DNA of 64,000 nucleotides from Sympetrum striolatum (taxonomy: Eukaryota > Arthropoda > Insecta > Odonata > Libellulidae), in contig OX388348.1 of NCBI GenBank assembly GCA_947579665.1, positions 17,918,001-17,982,000 of the forward strand, read 5' to 3'. Positions 35,345-46,980 of the stretch are shown piece after piece. Each line of letters begins with the position of its first letter. Positions within the stretch are counted from its first letter, which is position 1. Under the pieces are notes generated by a model, which was not told where the DNA came from, did not search any database, and saw only the letters and a program-made list of their open reading frames with translations. Made by a program: the position numbers and the translations under genes.

Positions 35345-36068
35345 AATTCATTAACAGCCGTGTTCCAAAATTTCTTTCTTTACACCCTCAAGCCCCGATG
35401 AGATTTATTCGCAGCTGCTGTTTCGTGGACGCGTATTCCGCTCTCGGTTATAAAAAGCATTTACTAAGATTGAAAGAAAACAAATATTATATGACAATTG
35501 TTTTCAATCTACTTAAATTATTTTTAATAGAAGATTAAGTAATTCATCGTTTAACTCCTGAAGGGATTATCTTTTTAAGGGTGTAAATATTATAGAGGTG
35601 TTTCAAAGGCATTGTGACGGTTTTCGGTGAAAATTATTCAACTAAGCTATAACGTCAATGGTCTCATAGCTTATATCAAACTGGTAATACATTACGTAAA
35701 AACTTTGAGGAATATCACCGTTTTTCACAGTTATTTAGTAAAAGGCAATAATTCATTGAAATATGACGAAGAGTGATACTTAAAACCGGTCATTAACAAA
35801 ACAGAGATATAAAAGAATGTTTCTTTTTTTCATTCGACATTAGGTATCACCACGAAACGTTAATAAATGATGGTAACATAAATAGATGAATTTACTTTCT
35901 ATTAAGTATCTAATAAAGTTTCATCTCACAGCTTAAAGTGTTTGAAAGTTTCGATTTAACTTCGCAATAATCTAAGTATTACGGTTTCATAAGACCATGA
36001 AACCTCAAGTACCGCGGTTTTAAACTTTTAACTTTAAATTCGGTAAATGTCTTCCCTAGAAAGATATT

Positions 36069-36216
36069 AGAGGTTCAAAATCTCCAATAGCCGTTTTTGT
36101 TTGCGTTCATCCTCTCATTCCCCGGTATTCCGAGAAAACAAGACAGCACTCTCGGAATACCGGGAAATGAGAAGAGAAACGCCGACAAATACGGCTATTG
36201 GAGATCTTACACATCT
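36069..36216. repeat. Long foldback (hairpin) repeat, copy B
   Basis: Arms of about 65 bases with a short loop near 36136-36149: 'aaaatctccaatagccgt' opposite 'acggctattggagat', and 'ttccccggtattccgaga' opposite 'tctcggaataccgggaa'. Related to copy A in arm sequence and in the right flank (accagccgtgt). The intervening 35400-36050 is unremarkable AT-rich DNA. Confidence 0.85.
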
Positions 36217-36269
36217 AATTCCTTACCAGCCGTGTACTAACTTTCCTCTCTTTTCACCCAGAAAGATGA

Positions 36270-37299
36270 TTGACTAATTTATATTTACTTAATCGTCCCC
36301 AGTTCGGCTAAAGACGAGGCAGAGCGTCCCATAAGAAATGCATGTAAAGTTCATTTTTATCGTTCCCAGGGTTAATTTCAATTACTGAATGAATTAAGAG
36401 AAAATTCGTTCAGAATCCAGGAAAGTACTAAATGGACGCTAATTGAATGAATATTACAAATTACGAGAACTTTTACGGGCTGCAAGACATGATTTGAGTA
36501 TGTGATTATTTTAATGGGTATTCTAATCTTCTCGGCTTAAGTGGACTACATTTGCACATGGATTGAAACATATTTTTATAGAAGGTAGGATAGTATTGAT
36601 TTAGCCAATTGATCATTACAGATTATTATATTATCTTTATAATGCACATCTTTAAGAAACCGATGCATTGCTCTTCATCAAAATGGATGCTCGAAAACCA
36701 CTCGAGATGATTTCCAGCCAAAATATTCCTTCTTAAGAAAAGCCTAACAGCAGAAAAAATCAGTCTGACAGAGGATGAAATTTATTAACCTTAAAAATAT
36801 GAGAGGGTCAAATTTTCCTGGACGAGAGAATAAAGATTAAAAATAAAGGGGCCCTGGGAGATCGGATTTTGGAGGTAATTGGCGTCGAAAAAGGAAAAGT
36901 CAGATAGGAGACGGGATACAAGGGTTTTGGAGATAAGCAGAATAGGGGTAAAAGGGATGTATTCCGACGGACGGACGTGATATGGGAGCTGTAATAAATA
37001 GGGAAGAGGCTTCGAATAAGAGAAGAGATGGACCCTGGAATCCCGGAATTCGGAAAGAGAGAGAAAGATGGGGTTTTCACCGAAACAGAACGTTAGATGG
37101 GACACTGAAGTAAGCCAAGGTGAATGAGAAGATAAAAGAGAAGGACAGGGTGTAATAGGTGACAAAATGAACAGGATGAGAGACACGAGATAAGAAAGAC
37201 AGTGTCCTCGTGAGATATATACAACTGAGTTAGCACGTTTTGCACCGAGGGGTCTCATATGTACACTCAACTGGTCACAACCAAAAACTTACAAAGTAG
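36270..37299. other. Non-coding; purine-rich tract
   Basis: 36810-37200 is strongly purine-rich on the + strand (GA-rich). The 159-codon minus-strand open frame over it is S/P/L/F-rich as expected from reading such a tract backwards. I do not call it a gene. Confidence 0.4.
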
Positions 37300-37301
37300 T
37301 A

Positions 37302-37752
37302 CCGTATTTTACGGACTATAAGACGCACCTTAATTTTCAAGCATTTTTAAAATAACATTTTTATCATTTTTTATTAGACTTCAAAGCCTGACTAATAAAA
37401 CCTTAGTTTATAAAACCGAACTGACCTTTAAAATCCCTGAAAATCATCATCTGAACTTTCTTCTTCTTTAATTTTGTTCCGTTGCGAAATTTAGCTACTA
37501 ACAAAAAAACTTGTGCTGTTACAGATAACACAAATCACTTTAAATTCAAGTCCGTTGCATCAGTAAACTGCTGCTGCCAGTTGAATCCAATATTGCCAGA
37601 TAGAGATAGGTTTCCCGTGAAATCGAATGTATGGCAATGTTTAAGCTTTATGAGAATTTTCATAAACTGGACATTGTTATATTAATTTCAAGTATAAAAC
37701 GCACCAAAATGTTGGAGGCAATTTTTGTTAGAAACAAGTCTGTCTAATACGG
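37302..37752 (+). mobile_element. TA-flanked MITE with CCGTATT ends
   Basis: Left TA + CCGTATTTTACGGACTATAA, right end (reverse) CCGTATTAGACAGACTTG + TA. Blocks 'ataagacgcacc' (left) and 'ataaaacgcacc' (right) are also shared but in direct sense. TA flanks fit a Tc1/mariner-like superfamily; the family is uncertain. 451 bp, non-coding. Confidence 0.5.
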
Positions 37753-38214
37753 TATTTGTTTATGTGTTCGTGAGGACTACAAATGTGCTCCTGGCCAGTC
37801 ACTCCTGTGGGGCGAAGAAAAACTAAAATACCCTGCGTGGTATTCATCCTAGTTGGGCCAAATATCCTTCAAAACCTCCCAAAAGCAGTACATCTTACAT
37901 ATAGTTACATTTATTAAATTACAAAATTTACAACAATAATAAACAATGTTCCAAACTTACAACTATATTACAATAATCTCAATAAAATCACGAAGCTCAT
38001 TTAATTATATTAATAAATTTAATCTGTTCTCTGTTTCAGAGTAGCGACTTTCTGTTTGTGCTTGCAGTAAATGGTCGCGTCGGTTAATTATAATCCGAGA
38101 TGCATAAATTGCAATTAAAAAAGTGTATTCACGAGAATATTACATTACTTTAACTTATTTTAATTAATGGCTTTCCTTATATTAGTTAACATATATTTAT
38201 AAAAAATAACCAAT
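37753..38214. other. AT-rich non-coding, nothing recognised
   Basis: No supported feature. Confidence 0.5.
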
Positions 38215-38850
38215 GTTTTATACACAAAAAATCATAAACATACGACTGTATTTCAGAAATTCTGAATTTTTCTTATGCTGGAAACCAAAGATAACACCAC
38301 CATGAATTTCTTTTATAAATATTTAATGAAATTGGTGAGCTTTACACAATTTTCCATGAAAAAATAAATTTTGCATTCTGGGCTTCCGCCTGATTTTTAT
38401 GCAAAAACAATGCGATAATGCAATGTGGGTTACGGAACCCTAGCCTTAGAGTATTGCTGGTTGCTATACTCTACGGGGCCAATGCCTACATAAATATATA
38501 ATTCTTCGGTAGGTTCATGTGCCTCAATATTACGTATAGTACTATTAAAAGTGCTTAGGTAATTTTGCACATGGACTCCCACCGGAAATTAAACCAGGAA
38601 CCACTTTCACCGAAGCCGATGGCACTGCCTACATGGCTATCCGGATGCCCTCAATATTCCCTATTCAATGTCATTTCTCAATGAAATAATATATTCTATA
38701 AAGCATCGAGTTTCATAGTTTTCTATAATATTGAGCAGATATTATAAGCAGAGATCCATTTTGAGTACTGGAAACTTTCAGAAGTGTAGCTGGCGTGCGT
38801 AACAATATATCTTCACCAATATTACTACAATTGAGATCGATGAAACAGAT
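38215..38850 (-). repeat. Dispersed repeat family B, copy 2, with tRNA-like head
   Basis: Partner of 935-1605. On the minus strand (about 38648 to 38570) the A-box-like TAGCCATGTAGG matches the pol III consensus well, and a B-box-like GGTTTAATTTCC is degenerate. Confidence 0.6.
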
Positions 38851-39080
38851 GAAACAGAGAATGGTGAAACTTACTCGTAGAGTCATTGTGCTTCACTCAC
38901 GTGGACATGCTTATATGCTAGTAGCATTCTGGCATCGTGAGAAAAGCAAAGGAAAACTACTTCACTCCTCATTCTGCCTCATTCCTCTCAGCAAGCTCTT
39001 TCTAGCTTATATCAGTGGTGAGGTGAGGCGAAAAACAGCCTTCAGGTTGTATACTTTACAGACATATCACATGTAATAGG
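38851..39080 (+). repeat. Dispersed repeat family C, copy 1
   Basis: Blocks 'agtcattgtgcttcactcacgtgga', 'agcattctggcatcg', 'aactacttcactcctcattctgcc' and 'cagccttcaggttgta' recur in diverged form at 46835-46975 and 51290-51480. A 93-codon open frame here is not conserved in the other copies. Confidence 0.45.
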
Positions 39081-39099
39081 ATTCTTCTGTAACCTGTTT

Positions 39100-39405
39100 G
39101 TGATAAATAAATCACGCCTTGTCGACAGGCAATAAACCTGACAGAGTAAACATGCAAAAATAAATAAATATTATATCTGAATGCCTGCGATACTAGTACT
39201 AAGTATTAGTAATAATTCAAATTTAAATAGAATTTTTCTCTCCCTTTGATAAACATTGTTTTATATATGTCCTGTCGACAGGCAAATAAGCTTGATAAGT
39301 ACGAATGCAAAAAATAAATAAATATTATACCTGAATGTTCGCGATACTAATAAGAACTAAGTAATTGTAATAAGTCAAATCCAATTAGCATATCCTACCG
39401 AACCG
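39100..39405. repeat. Tandem duplication, unit 153 bp
   Basis: 'gtcgacaggcaataaacctg ... gcaaaaataaataaatatta ... gcgatactagtactaag' at 39121 and again from 39274. Confidence 0.75.
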
Positions 39406-40289
39406 TTTTAGCTGTTTAGTATAGGTATTGTGAATTAATAGCGAACGAAGAGTGAAGGTGGGACGGGTCTTACAAACGATTCGTATTTGAGGCTGAGCTT
39501 AACAGGCCATAACATTTCAGGGCAAAAAATTTCATTATTTCCGCAAGTAAAAATTGTACATTTTTCACTCACAAGCGGCGCTGCCGTCAAGGGTGACCTA
39601 CATGCTTCAAAATTAATCTTCTCTGCGGTGGATATAAATGGCAAAATCAAATCGAGAAAGTAAAATGCGAGGAAATTTCCGACATCCGCAAAACGAGGAC
39701 GAAGCTGAGAAGTGAAACGTTGCAGGAAGAACAGGGACGAGAAGCATCCGCCTTGAATGAAGAGATGAATATTGAGTTAAGGTTTTGCGTGGGTTTTGAG
39801 GGAAGAGAAAGAGGAAATGCGAGATGTAACAAGGGCCTGGAAACAAACACGGAGATACGGGAGACTTGCGGAGGTGGTCGGCGATGCTCGAGGTGAAGGG
39901 CGGGACGAGAATAGAGCAGAATGGAAATTGGATAACCAGGGGCCAAGTCTGAATGTAAAGGATACGGTGCGACGCGTCGAGAGATTTGAAGTTTAGTTGG
40001 AATTTTTAGGTCCCTGGCGAAATCGATGCATCACTGCTGCTATATATGATATATAATGAGTTCCTTTGTAACATGTTTGTGATAATTAAATCGTTACTAT
40101 TATCATCATTGGTATTGCTGCTATATTAAAATCCGAATTCTCTTGACATTGCTACCAGGCAATTATCATAAAATTAAGTTCTGATGATGTTACAGTGGGA
40201 TTTTGAATGCTCGAACTTCTGTAATTCGTTCTCATATTTAATTCAAACTTTTTTTTCTGGACTGTAGCATTTTTGGATCTTGTACTAGC
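39406..40289. other. Non-coding; purine-rich patch at 39780-39970
   Basis: Open frames on both strands across 39613-39996 reflect a purine-rich, stop-poor patch. Nothing recognised. Confidence 0.4.
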
Positions 40290-40291
40290 TA

Positions 40292-40854
40292 CAGTAGAAC
40301 CCCGATCCATCGTTCCCGCATTTGTCGTTTTCCCGGATTTATCGTTTATTTTCTATAGTCCCGACTTAGGCTCATAAGGAGACATGTAAAGTAATACCGC
40401 ATTCATCGTTCATCGAAATATTATTTTCCCGCATCCATCGTTCAGAGTTTTGGCCCAATCGAGGAAGAAAGACAATATATTAGGAATTGCGACAAAAATT
40501 TTCTTTGAGAGCTTGGCATGAACTTTTTTTAAGGCTGTCGTAGCACTTGCTCAAAACGGCCGATTTTTGAAACACATCCGGGGCTGTTTTAATACATTGT
40601 ATCCTATTGGAGAGCTTTCACATGGATGCGCGTAAGAGTCCTGTTTGGCCTTCTCAGTTTACCGGAATATTTCACCCTGTTACCGTCTCTAGGAGTTCAG
40701 TACGTTCTTTTTCGAAATCTTCAGGGGTTTTCTTTGGATAAACTTTTGTTTTAATAGTGAGAGCTGAGTCTACATTTCCCGTTTTGATCGTTTTCCCGCA
40801 TTCATCGTCTTTTTCTCTCGGTCCTTTCATAAACGATAGATCGGGGTTCTACTG
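40292..40854 (+). mobile_element. pogo/Tigger-type MITE
   Basis: 563 bp between TA dinucleotides (40290-40291 and 40855-40856). Ends CAGTAGAACCCCGATCCATC and (reverse) CAGTAGAACCCCGATCTATC. From family knowledge, CAGTA-AACC-CGAT ends belong to pogo/Tigger elements of the Tc1/mariner superfamily. Internal phrases of the type 'ccgcattcatcgttttc' recur several times near both ends, as subterminal transposase-binding repeats would. Non-coding. Confidence 0.82.
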
Positions 40855-40856
40855 TA

Positions 40857-41450
40857 TATCTATTGACTTTTTATTTAAATTTTTAATATGAAAATTTACC
40901 CAGTTACGCCATACAATATTTATTTAACATTATAATCATGTTATGTCTCCTTATATTATACCTCCGGGTGTGAAACGTGGATCTGAAGAAAAGAGGGAGT
41001 CGTATGTTTAAAGGTCTTCGAGGATTAAGGTTAGCGTAAAAAGGGACATGTAAGTTGGGTTTATAAGAAAACAAACATGGATTTGCTGGAAATAGATGGA
41101 GAAGAGACGTTTTTGTATAGTAATAATAATGATTTGTTTTGTAACTGTGGTTTCGTGTACATCAAAGCAACCATTTCGAAATAATCATTTAAGAAATCAC
41201 ATACGAAATTGTTATTTACAAAATTATAACTATAATTTGTTATACTTTATTCGGCCGTAGAAATACTTAGGTAGTGCTACGATAAATACTCTTGTAAATA
41301 TTATCGTGATAAATAATTTGATTTATCACAAGAGTTTCGTGTATCTCCAACCAATCATCTTTAAGTAACTTATTAACTTTTAAGCAATATTTGTCAAAAT
41401 CCGGAAAATAATCTCACAGGTGTATGGAGTATTTTGAGATATTCTTCGAA
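40857..41450. other. AT-rich non-coding, nothing recognised
   Basis: No supported feature. Confidence 0.5.
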
Positions 41451-41652
41451 ATCGCACGACAGACAATACTAAATCGGTCGTACGATACATCGCTAAGTGT
41501 AAATGGTCATTGAGATAATCTATAAAATCACGGCTTAGGAATCTATCAAAATCGTACGATAGATAAAACCAAATCGAGCGTACGATATATCGCTAGGTGT
41601 AAACGTGTCTTAAGATAATCTACAAAATCCCGTCTTAGGAATCTATAAGAAG
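41451..41652. repeat. 100-bp tandem duplication
   Basis: 'atcgcacgacagacaatact' at 41451 and 'atcgtacgatagataaaacc' at 41551 start two units exactly 100 bp apart. Both continue with 'aaatcg..cgtacgata.atcgcta.gtgtaaa' and 'cttaggaatctat'. Each unit contains CGTACGAT-type palindromes. Confidence 0.8.
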
Positions 41653-43077
41653 ATTGTTGGCGCAATCGATACCCATTCTTATCACAACCCATCGAAGCCT
41701 GCGTGAGTGGCTTCGAGAACGACCACCTCTAAGTAGATTTTTATGTCTTGCTCGAGTTTTTCTGCCCCCGCTTAAGTATAAAGGGGGCAAAGATGTTTAA
41801 GGAGCGAGGTCTGAATGAGCAATGGGTCTGCGGCGTGAAAAGGAGGAGATGAGAGGGAAAGTTAAGGGAAAGTTGACGACGAGAGAACGGTGAAAGGAAG
41901 AATAACTCTCAAAGAGAAATAGAAGGGATTAGAAAGACATATGGATACGGATGAAAGAGTGACCGAAAGTAGGAAATTGAAACGGATCTCTCTTGAGGAA
42001 TAGTGAATTTAGTTTATTATAACAACAATAAATTTCATTCTTCATCCTATTATGTACGACAAATGAAGGACACCATTTTGATCAAGGAACATGAGTAACC
42101 GTAAGGTGATCTGTTTCAGGTTTACCGGCTTTTTATTAAATTCAACATCATTTAAATAAATAAATTGTTTTATTAATGCAATAAAATAAAGAACCTGAGT
42201 AAATATAATAAAAAATTACAAAATAATAATTAAAATATACTCATGATATTCAATATACTATATCTTTTATACAATCTTTTTCGATAAAAAATCAACTTCC
42301 TCGTAGCGTTTATAGTTTCGACCCTCACTTGGTGAAAGATCATTGTAATTATGAAAAGAATAAAACATGTAATATTTTTCATTAATACAAACCCACAAAA
42401 TACATAGACAGTTATACATTCATAATACATACATACAAAAACAAAATACATACATACAAAATACACATAATTTAAAATATTAGATATATTATTCTTTCTA
42501 TAATTTCAACTTCATCATTTTTGCAAAAAATCTCTTAAATTAATTGCATAAATTTTACTTCTGTAGTGGCAATGGTAATTTTTTCTATTGATATATTGAA
42601 ATATATGTTGTTTCATCATTGTCATCCTCCATGTACAAGAGTACCAAAGAGTTTCCGAAGATTTATTTCCAAAAAAAGAAGAAGGAAATATTTTCACCTT
42701 ATGGGGAGATATGTATTTGATTTTACCATAGTTCACCTAAAATCTGAAAATCACAGATACTGAAGTTATCGAACGTAGATTAAATTATGTTAAGCATATG
42801 TATTCACTCATCTGCTATAAGGAAAAGAAGCCTCGTCAAATTGTTATTTCGAGAACGTGGTACGCTGATGTTAGACCCTTATCTCCTGTTAAGAATGGTA
42901 ATATTCCGAAAGTAAGCTAATTGTCTTTTTCTCCTACCATGTATTGCAGCTGGAGCTATCAACTCCTTTAATTTTGAGTTTACGTTTGTTGATGTCTTTT
43001 GCGTCATCGGCATCCGACCCAAGGCCAATATAAGCGTCATAATGTCGCAAATAAAAGGCCTTTGTATCTCCGTATGA
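41653..43077. other. Non-coding; purine-rich tract then AT-rich DNA
   Basis: 41815-42000 is purine-rich on the + strand. 42405-42470 has short 'acatacaaaa' repeats. Nothing coding recognised. Confidence 0.45.
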
Positions 43078-43620
43078 TCAAATTAATTTTGAATAAACCC
43101 TACCGTAAAATGCAAGGGATGCAGTCTCTTGGAAACTAGTCAAACCACGCGAATTCCTCTCCTTGATCAGCTCTTCTTTCACGGGTGCCCAGGGAGGAAT
43201 TAGGGGAATGTAGATGGGGCTTAAGAGAATTCGAGGGTAAGAAAGATGAATGAGTGAAGGCTGCTTTTCAAATTGGGGTGCCAAATAAACGGAGCTATGA
43301 GTAAACATGGCTCCCGGACGACAGTGCCCCCCCTGGCGTGGATCGGCATAATTAATGAGCCCTGGAAAAATAATGGCGATAGTGAAGATGGCGACGAAGC
43401 GCATTCCGAATATTACGTGGAGGAGAACGGAATGATAGATCTGAAACACGGACGAGGTCGCATCCTCGAAGGCATTTACCGGAAGGGCGAGTCTCTCGGC
43501 ATTCACTCGGTTTAGCATTCAGGTCGCGTTCCTGCCGAAATTTCCCAGGCAGCCTCCAATATTTCTCGTTCAGGTCGAGTTGGTCGAATGCGCCCGAGAT
43601 CGATATGAAAGCTTTTTATT
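43078..43620. other. GC-richer, apparently unique island open on both strands
   Basis: The minus strand is open for 146 codons (43518 to 43078) and the plus strand for 80 codons (43273-43515). Neither translation resembles a family I know, and mirror-image openness argues against coding. It could be a conserved non-coding element. Confidence 0.3.
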
Positions 43621-44415
43621 CGCGTGAGATTAATCCTTCAAGAAGCCAGGGGATTGAGGATGGAAAGAAAAGGAAAACATCAGGAGATTTTAGCTTGGAA
43701 TGGCTTCGAAGAGACGTGCCCATAGCTCATTTCTCCGTCTCCTTGAGTTTATTTATATTTTTATTGATGTTGCTTCAGTAAGACATGACAATAGAACAAT
43801 ATTACAGAATAAGGCATTAACAGTAGATCAGTATAAAAATAACCTTAGAAGCATATTCATTCACAGTATATTCGTTTTACTTAGTATATTTTCACTATGT
43901 ACGACTTTTTACCATATTTCACTGAACGCGATCAAATAATTTTACTATATAGTAGCCTTCTTGAATCTACAAGCCAAAGATTTGTGTCTAATTTAGGTTA
44001 AATTACATTAATATTACTTATATGAAGGGTAGCGAACGATGATTTACTTGGTTGTCTCTGACTTTCAGGAAAAGAGTTTAGAAATAAACATTGATATCAA
44101 TCGATTTAAAGCTTGACGGTCAATCTAAATCATTGCAACGTGAACCGGTAATGAAATAAAACATATCCAAAGTGTAAGAACAAACTCTGACCCGTTTTCG
44201 CGAGCGATGAACCCGTCTTAAACTTTCAGCTTCGGGAAAGCTTAAGGGCCTTCCTGGAAACCTTTTAGACACTGCTCTTAATTTAAGAGTTTTGATTATA
44301 GCTCATCATATTTTCGGAGGAAACATGTTTTTCTCGTTAGACTGCAGTCGTCATCAACATCAAGTATGTCCAGAGTAACGCAGAATGTAATGTAAAATTT
44401 AAAAAAAAAGTGAAA
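43621..44415. other. AT-rich non-coding, nothing recognised
   Basis: No supported feature. Confidence 0.5.
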
Positions 44416-44419
44416 ATTG

Positions 44420-44540
44420 AAAATTCTCTCTATCTCTATTCACCTACACATCATTTATGGTATTAATATCACTGTCGAAAGTTTAATGGAAGAAGTGACT
44501 TTTCAGTCACAGATTAATAAAAACCTTAATGTAAATTTCT
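44420..44540 (+). repeat. Dispersed repeat family A, 3' fragment
   Basis: 'ctctatctctattcacctacaca', 'atggaagaagtgacttttcag' and 'aataaaaacctta' in family A order. Confidence 0.6.
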
Positions 44541-45141
44541 TATTCTCAGTCTCTTTCTCACTACATAGAATTTTAATTAACACTTAAGGTGTATAATCAT
44601 CGATTTAAACTGCTCTAATTTGAAGAAAAGTTATAGTAATTGATTTTAACGTATGTGTGTTACGTTATTATTGTATTATTATTTATCCGGCAATTTTGGG
44701 GGAGATATCATTATGGTTTACGATAATTTTTGTATCATATATTATATAATACATTAATAATCATCTATACCTAAGTATGACAGGTTTTTAAAATAAAAAG
44801 ATGATTCTATGGCAGTAATGTTCGTGGTAGTCCCAGAGTGTTTATGCAGAGACATTAACCCTCCCTGTTAATTTGTAATTTGAGACTGTCCGATGAAGGA
44901 TGGCTTTTGATTTTTTGGACGAATAGATGGGGTCCAATAATTCGCTGAAATAAAATAATCATTTTGTTATTGAACCAATATTCTGAATTTGGGAATCAAG
45001 CTATTCCATAAGGTTTAGCAATGAAAACTTGTTTGAAAATTTCACAGTGTAAATCTAAACAACGCAAAATTACCTTTAAAGCAAAGTATATGTTCACACT
45101 TTATCATCTTGTACCTTAAACTCATGGTACATTTATCATCC
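44541..45141. other. AT-rich non-coding, nothing recognised
   Basis: No supported feature. Confidence 0.5.
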
Positions 45142-45145
45142 TTAA

Positions 45146-45726
45146 CCCTTCGGCCACCAAGGTATTTTACAGCTTACCTTTCCCAAGGGGGGTAACTGGG
45201 ATACACTATAAGTATTTTGTGTTATGACTGCATTGTTAACAATAACACTATGAATAGATTATAAAAATGAATGATAATAGTGATATTTGCTCTTGAGAAA
45301 TACCTTTCTTGAAAAATATGATCGAAAAGCAATAACACTTGAAAATTCTTCACCAGAAACCTTTCAAATGCTTATTCGACTTAAAAAAAGTCATGTAATG
45401 CGATTCGCTAAATGTTTTTATCAATATTTGTGAGTATTTTCACATTAGGAGCACTTGGAGAAAGAGAAGTCGTTCTTATGAACATATCTCAAATTTGTCT
45501 ATCTTCATCTCTTTTACAGGGTGCATACCGTTTCCCAGCAAGGTCTCTTTTTATTGAAATAACACCGAAAATGTGTGATTGATGAAAATTTATGCAAAGA
45601 TTAAAATCATTAGATCTTAAAGAACAAATAAATAGGCGCATGAAATTATTTTAAAACTTTTAAGCTAAATAACACAGAAAAAGTATCGCTGGGGAAATTG
45701 AGTTTCTCCCCTTGGTAGCCGAAGGG
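45146..45726 (+). mobile_element. piggyBac-type MITE
   Basis: 581 bp, bounded by TTAA on both sides (45142-45145 and 45727-45730). Ends CCCTTCGGCCACCAAGG and (reverse) CCCTTCGGCTACCAAGG, 16 of 17 matching. TTAA duplication with CCC-starting ends is the piggyBac signature. No open frame of note; a transposase would have to come from elsewhere. Confidence 0.85.
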
Positions 45727-45730
45727 TTAA

Positions 45731-46834
45731 AGCATTGCATTAGCAGTACATAGTTGAGCTTTCGAGGAAATTCGAAGTAATATCAAAACCATGTTCGACA
45801 TCAATAACTCCATCAGCAAACGAAATTATTTTAGTTATAGATTGCCATTATTTCCGTTCCGAATAAAATGCAGCAGATCACCAAATTTCATTGGAAATTC
45901 TGCTCAGGTTTTTGTATGTAAACTATCATAGTCACATTTTCCCGTATCAGACGCTCTTTCCACAAGATTTGCAGGAAAACTTTCACAATTTGTCATCGGT
46001 CCAGTCCTAAATCTTTGGAAGAATAAATTTTACGTGTAGATTCCTGTGATTCACTTCTTGATATCAAAACTTCTCACTTCTACGTGGATTTCCTTATGAA
46101 GCAATTTTGAATAGCGCTTTCTCCATCTGCCGTTACAGATGGCGGGTAGCAAGTTTCCAAGATGGGAGATGAGGTTTTGATTCTCCCGCAGACTTCTTTA
46201 CTACATCGTTCTCCGCTATCAATCTTCTCAGTTTTCGTTTTGCTATCATATACCGACTCAAAGCCATGAAAGTGCAATCAGTATGGCTGAGAACCGCATT
46301 AAAAAAACTTTAATTACGTCAATAAACGTTCAAATTCATTGTAGCTAGCGAAAAGTCTCAATTTTTGTGAAATGGATGTTATCGGTTGTTGTTAATCTTT
46401 CTCATTATGCCATAATATCATGGGAAAACTGTAGAGATTTCTCCATTTCTTTCGTTAGCAATTTTAATTCTTTTAATATTTGTTAAGATAGGAATAGGTC
46501 TAGTAAAAACTTCTTTCGATATACTCGTATCTTCCACCTGAAACTTTACTTCACAACCTCACTATGTTCCTGCATATTAATAACAATAAATTCATTGGCC
46601 CAAGGATTTACAAAGTATGCTTAGGATAGGTAATTATTCTTAATTTCATTACAAACAATTAAAAACATAGAAATGCCAATCACTGAATGCATTGAAAAAT
46701 CATACATCTTATTGCAATAATCACACATCAATTTTACAAACATTATTCAACAATCACAAAGTTGCTGCATCTTAATGATTGGGATATTTTGAGTCATTGC
46801 GCTTCTGTTAACATGTTAATATATTAATCTAGCT
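45731..46834. other. Non-coding, nothing recognised
   Basis: AT-rich. A small mixed-composition patch at 46080-46280 has no recognisable coding content. Confidence 0.45.
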
Positions 46835-46980
46835 CATTATTGAAAGTAAGGACAAACTACCTCACTCCTAATCTTACCTAAAATTCCTCATTCCCCTTAA
46901 TAGTTCTCGGTAGACAGCGGTAGAGGTAGTGTTGTTTTAACCCGTCTTCAGGCTGAGCACTTCAAAGAGAATCACTTGTT
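46835..46980 (+). repeat. Dispersed repeat family C, copy 2
   Basis: 'gacaaactacctcactcctaatcttacc' and 'cccgtcttcaggctg' match the family C blocks at 38930-39060. Confidence 0.4.

Noticed and set aside
36791..37270. 159-codon minus-strand open frame rich in Ser, Pro, Leu, Phe
   Set aside because: It is the reverse reading of a purine-rich tract. No domain, signal or splice evidence.
43078..43518. 146-codon minus-strand open frame
   Set aside because: The opposite strand is open over the same place, and the translation shows no recognisable family. More likely GC-rich stop-poor DNA.
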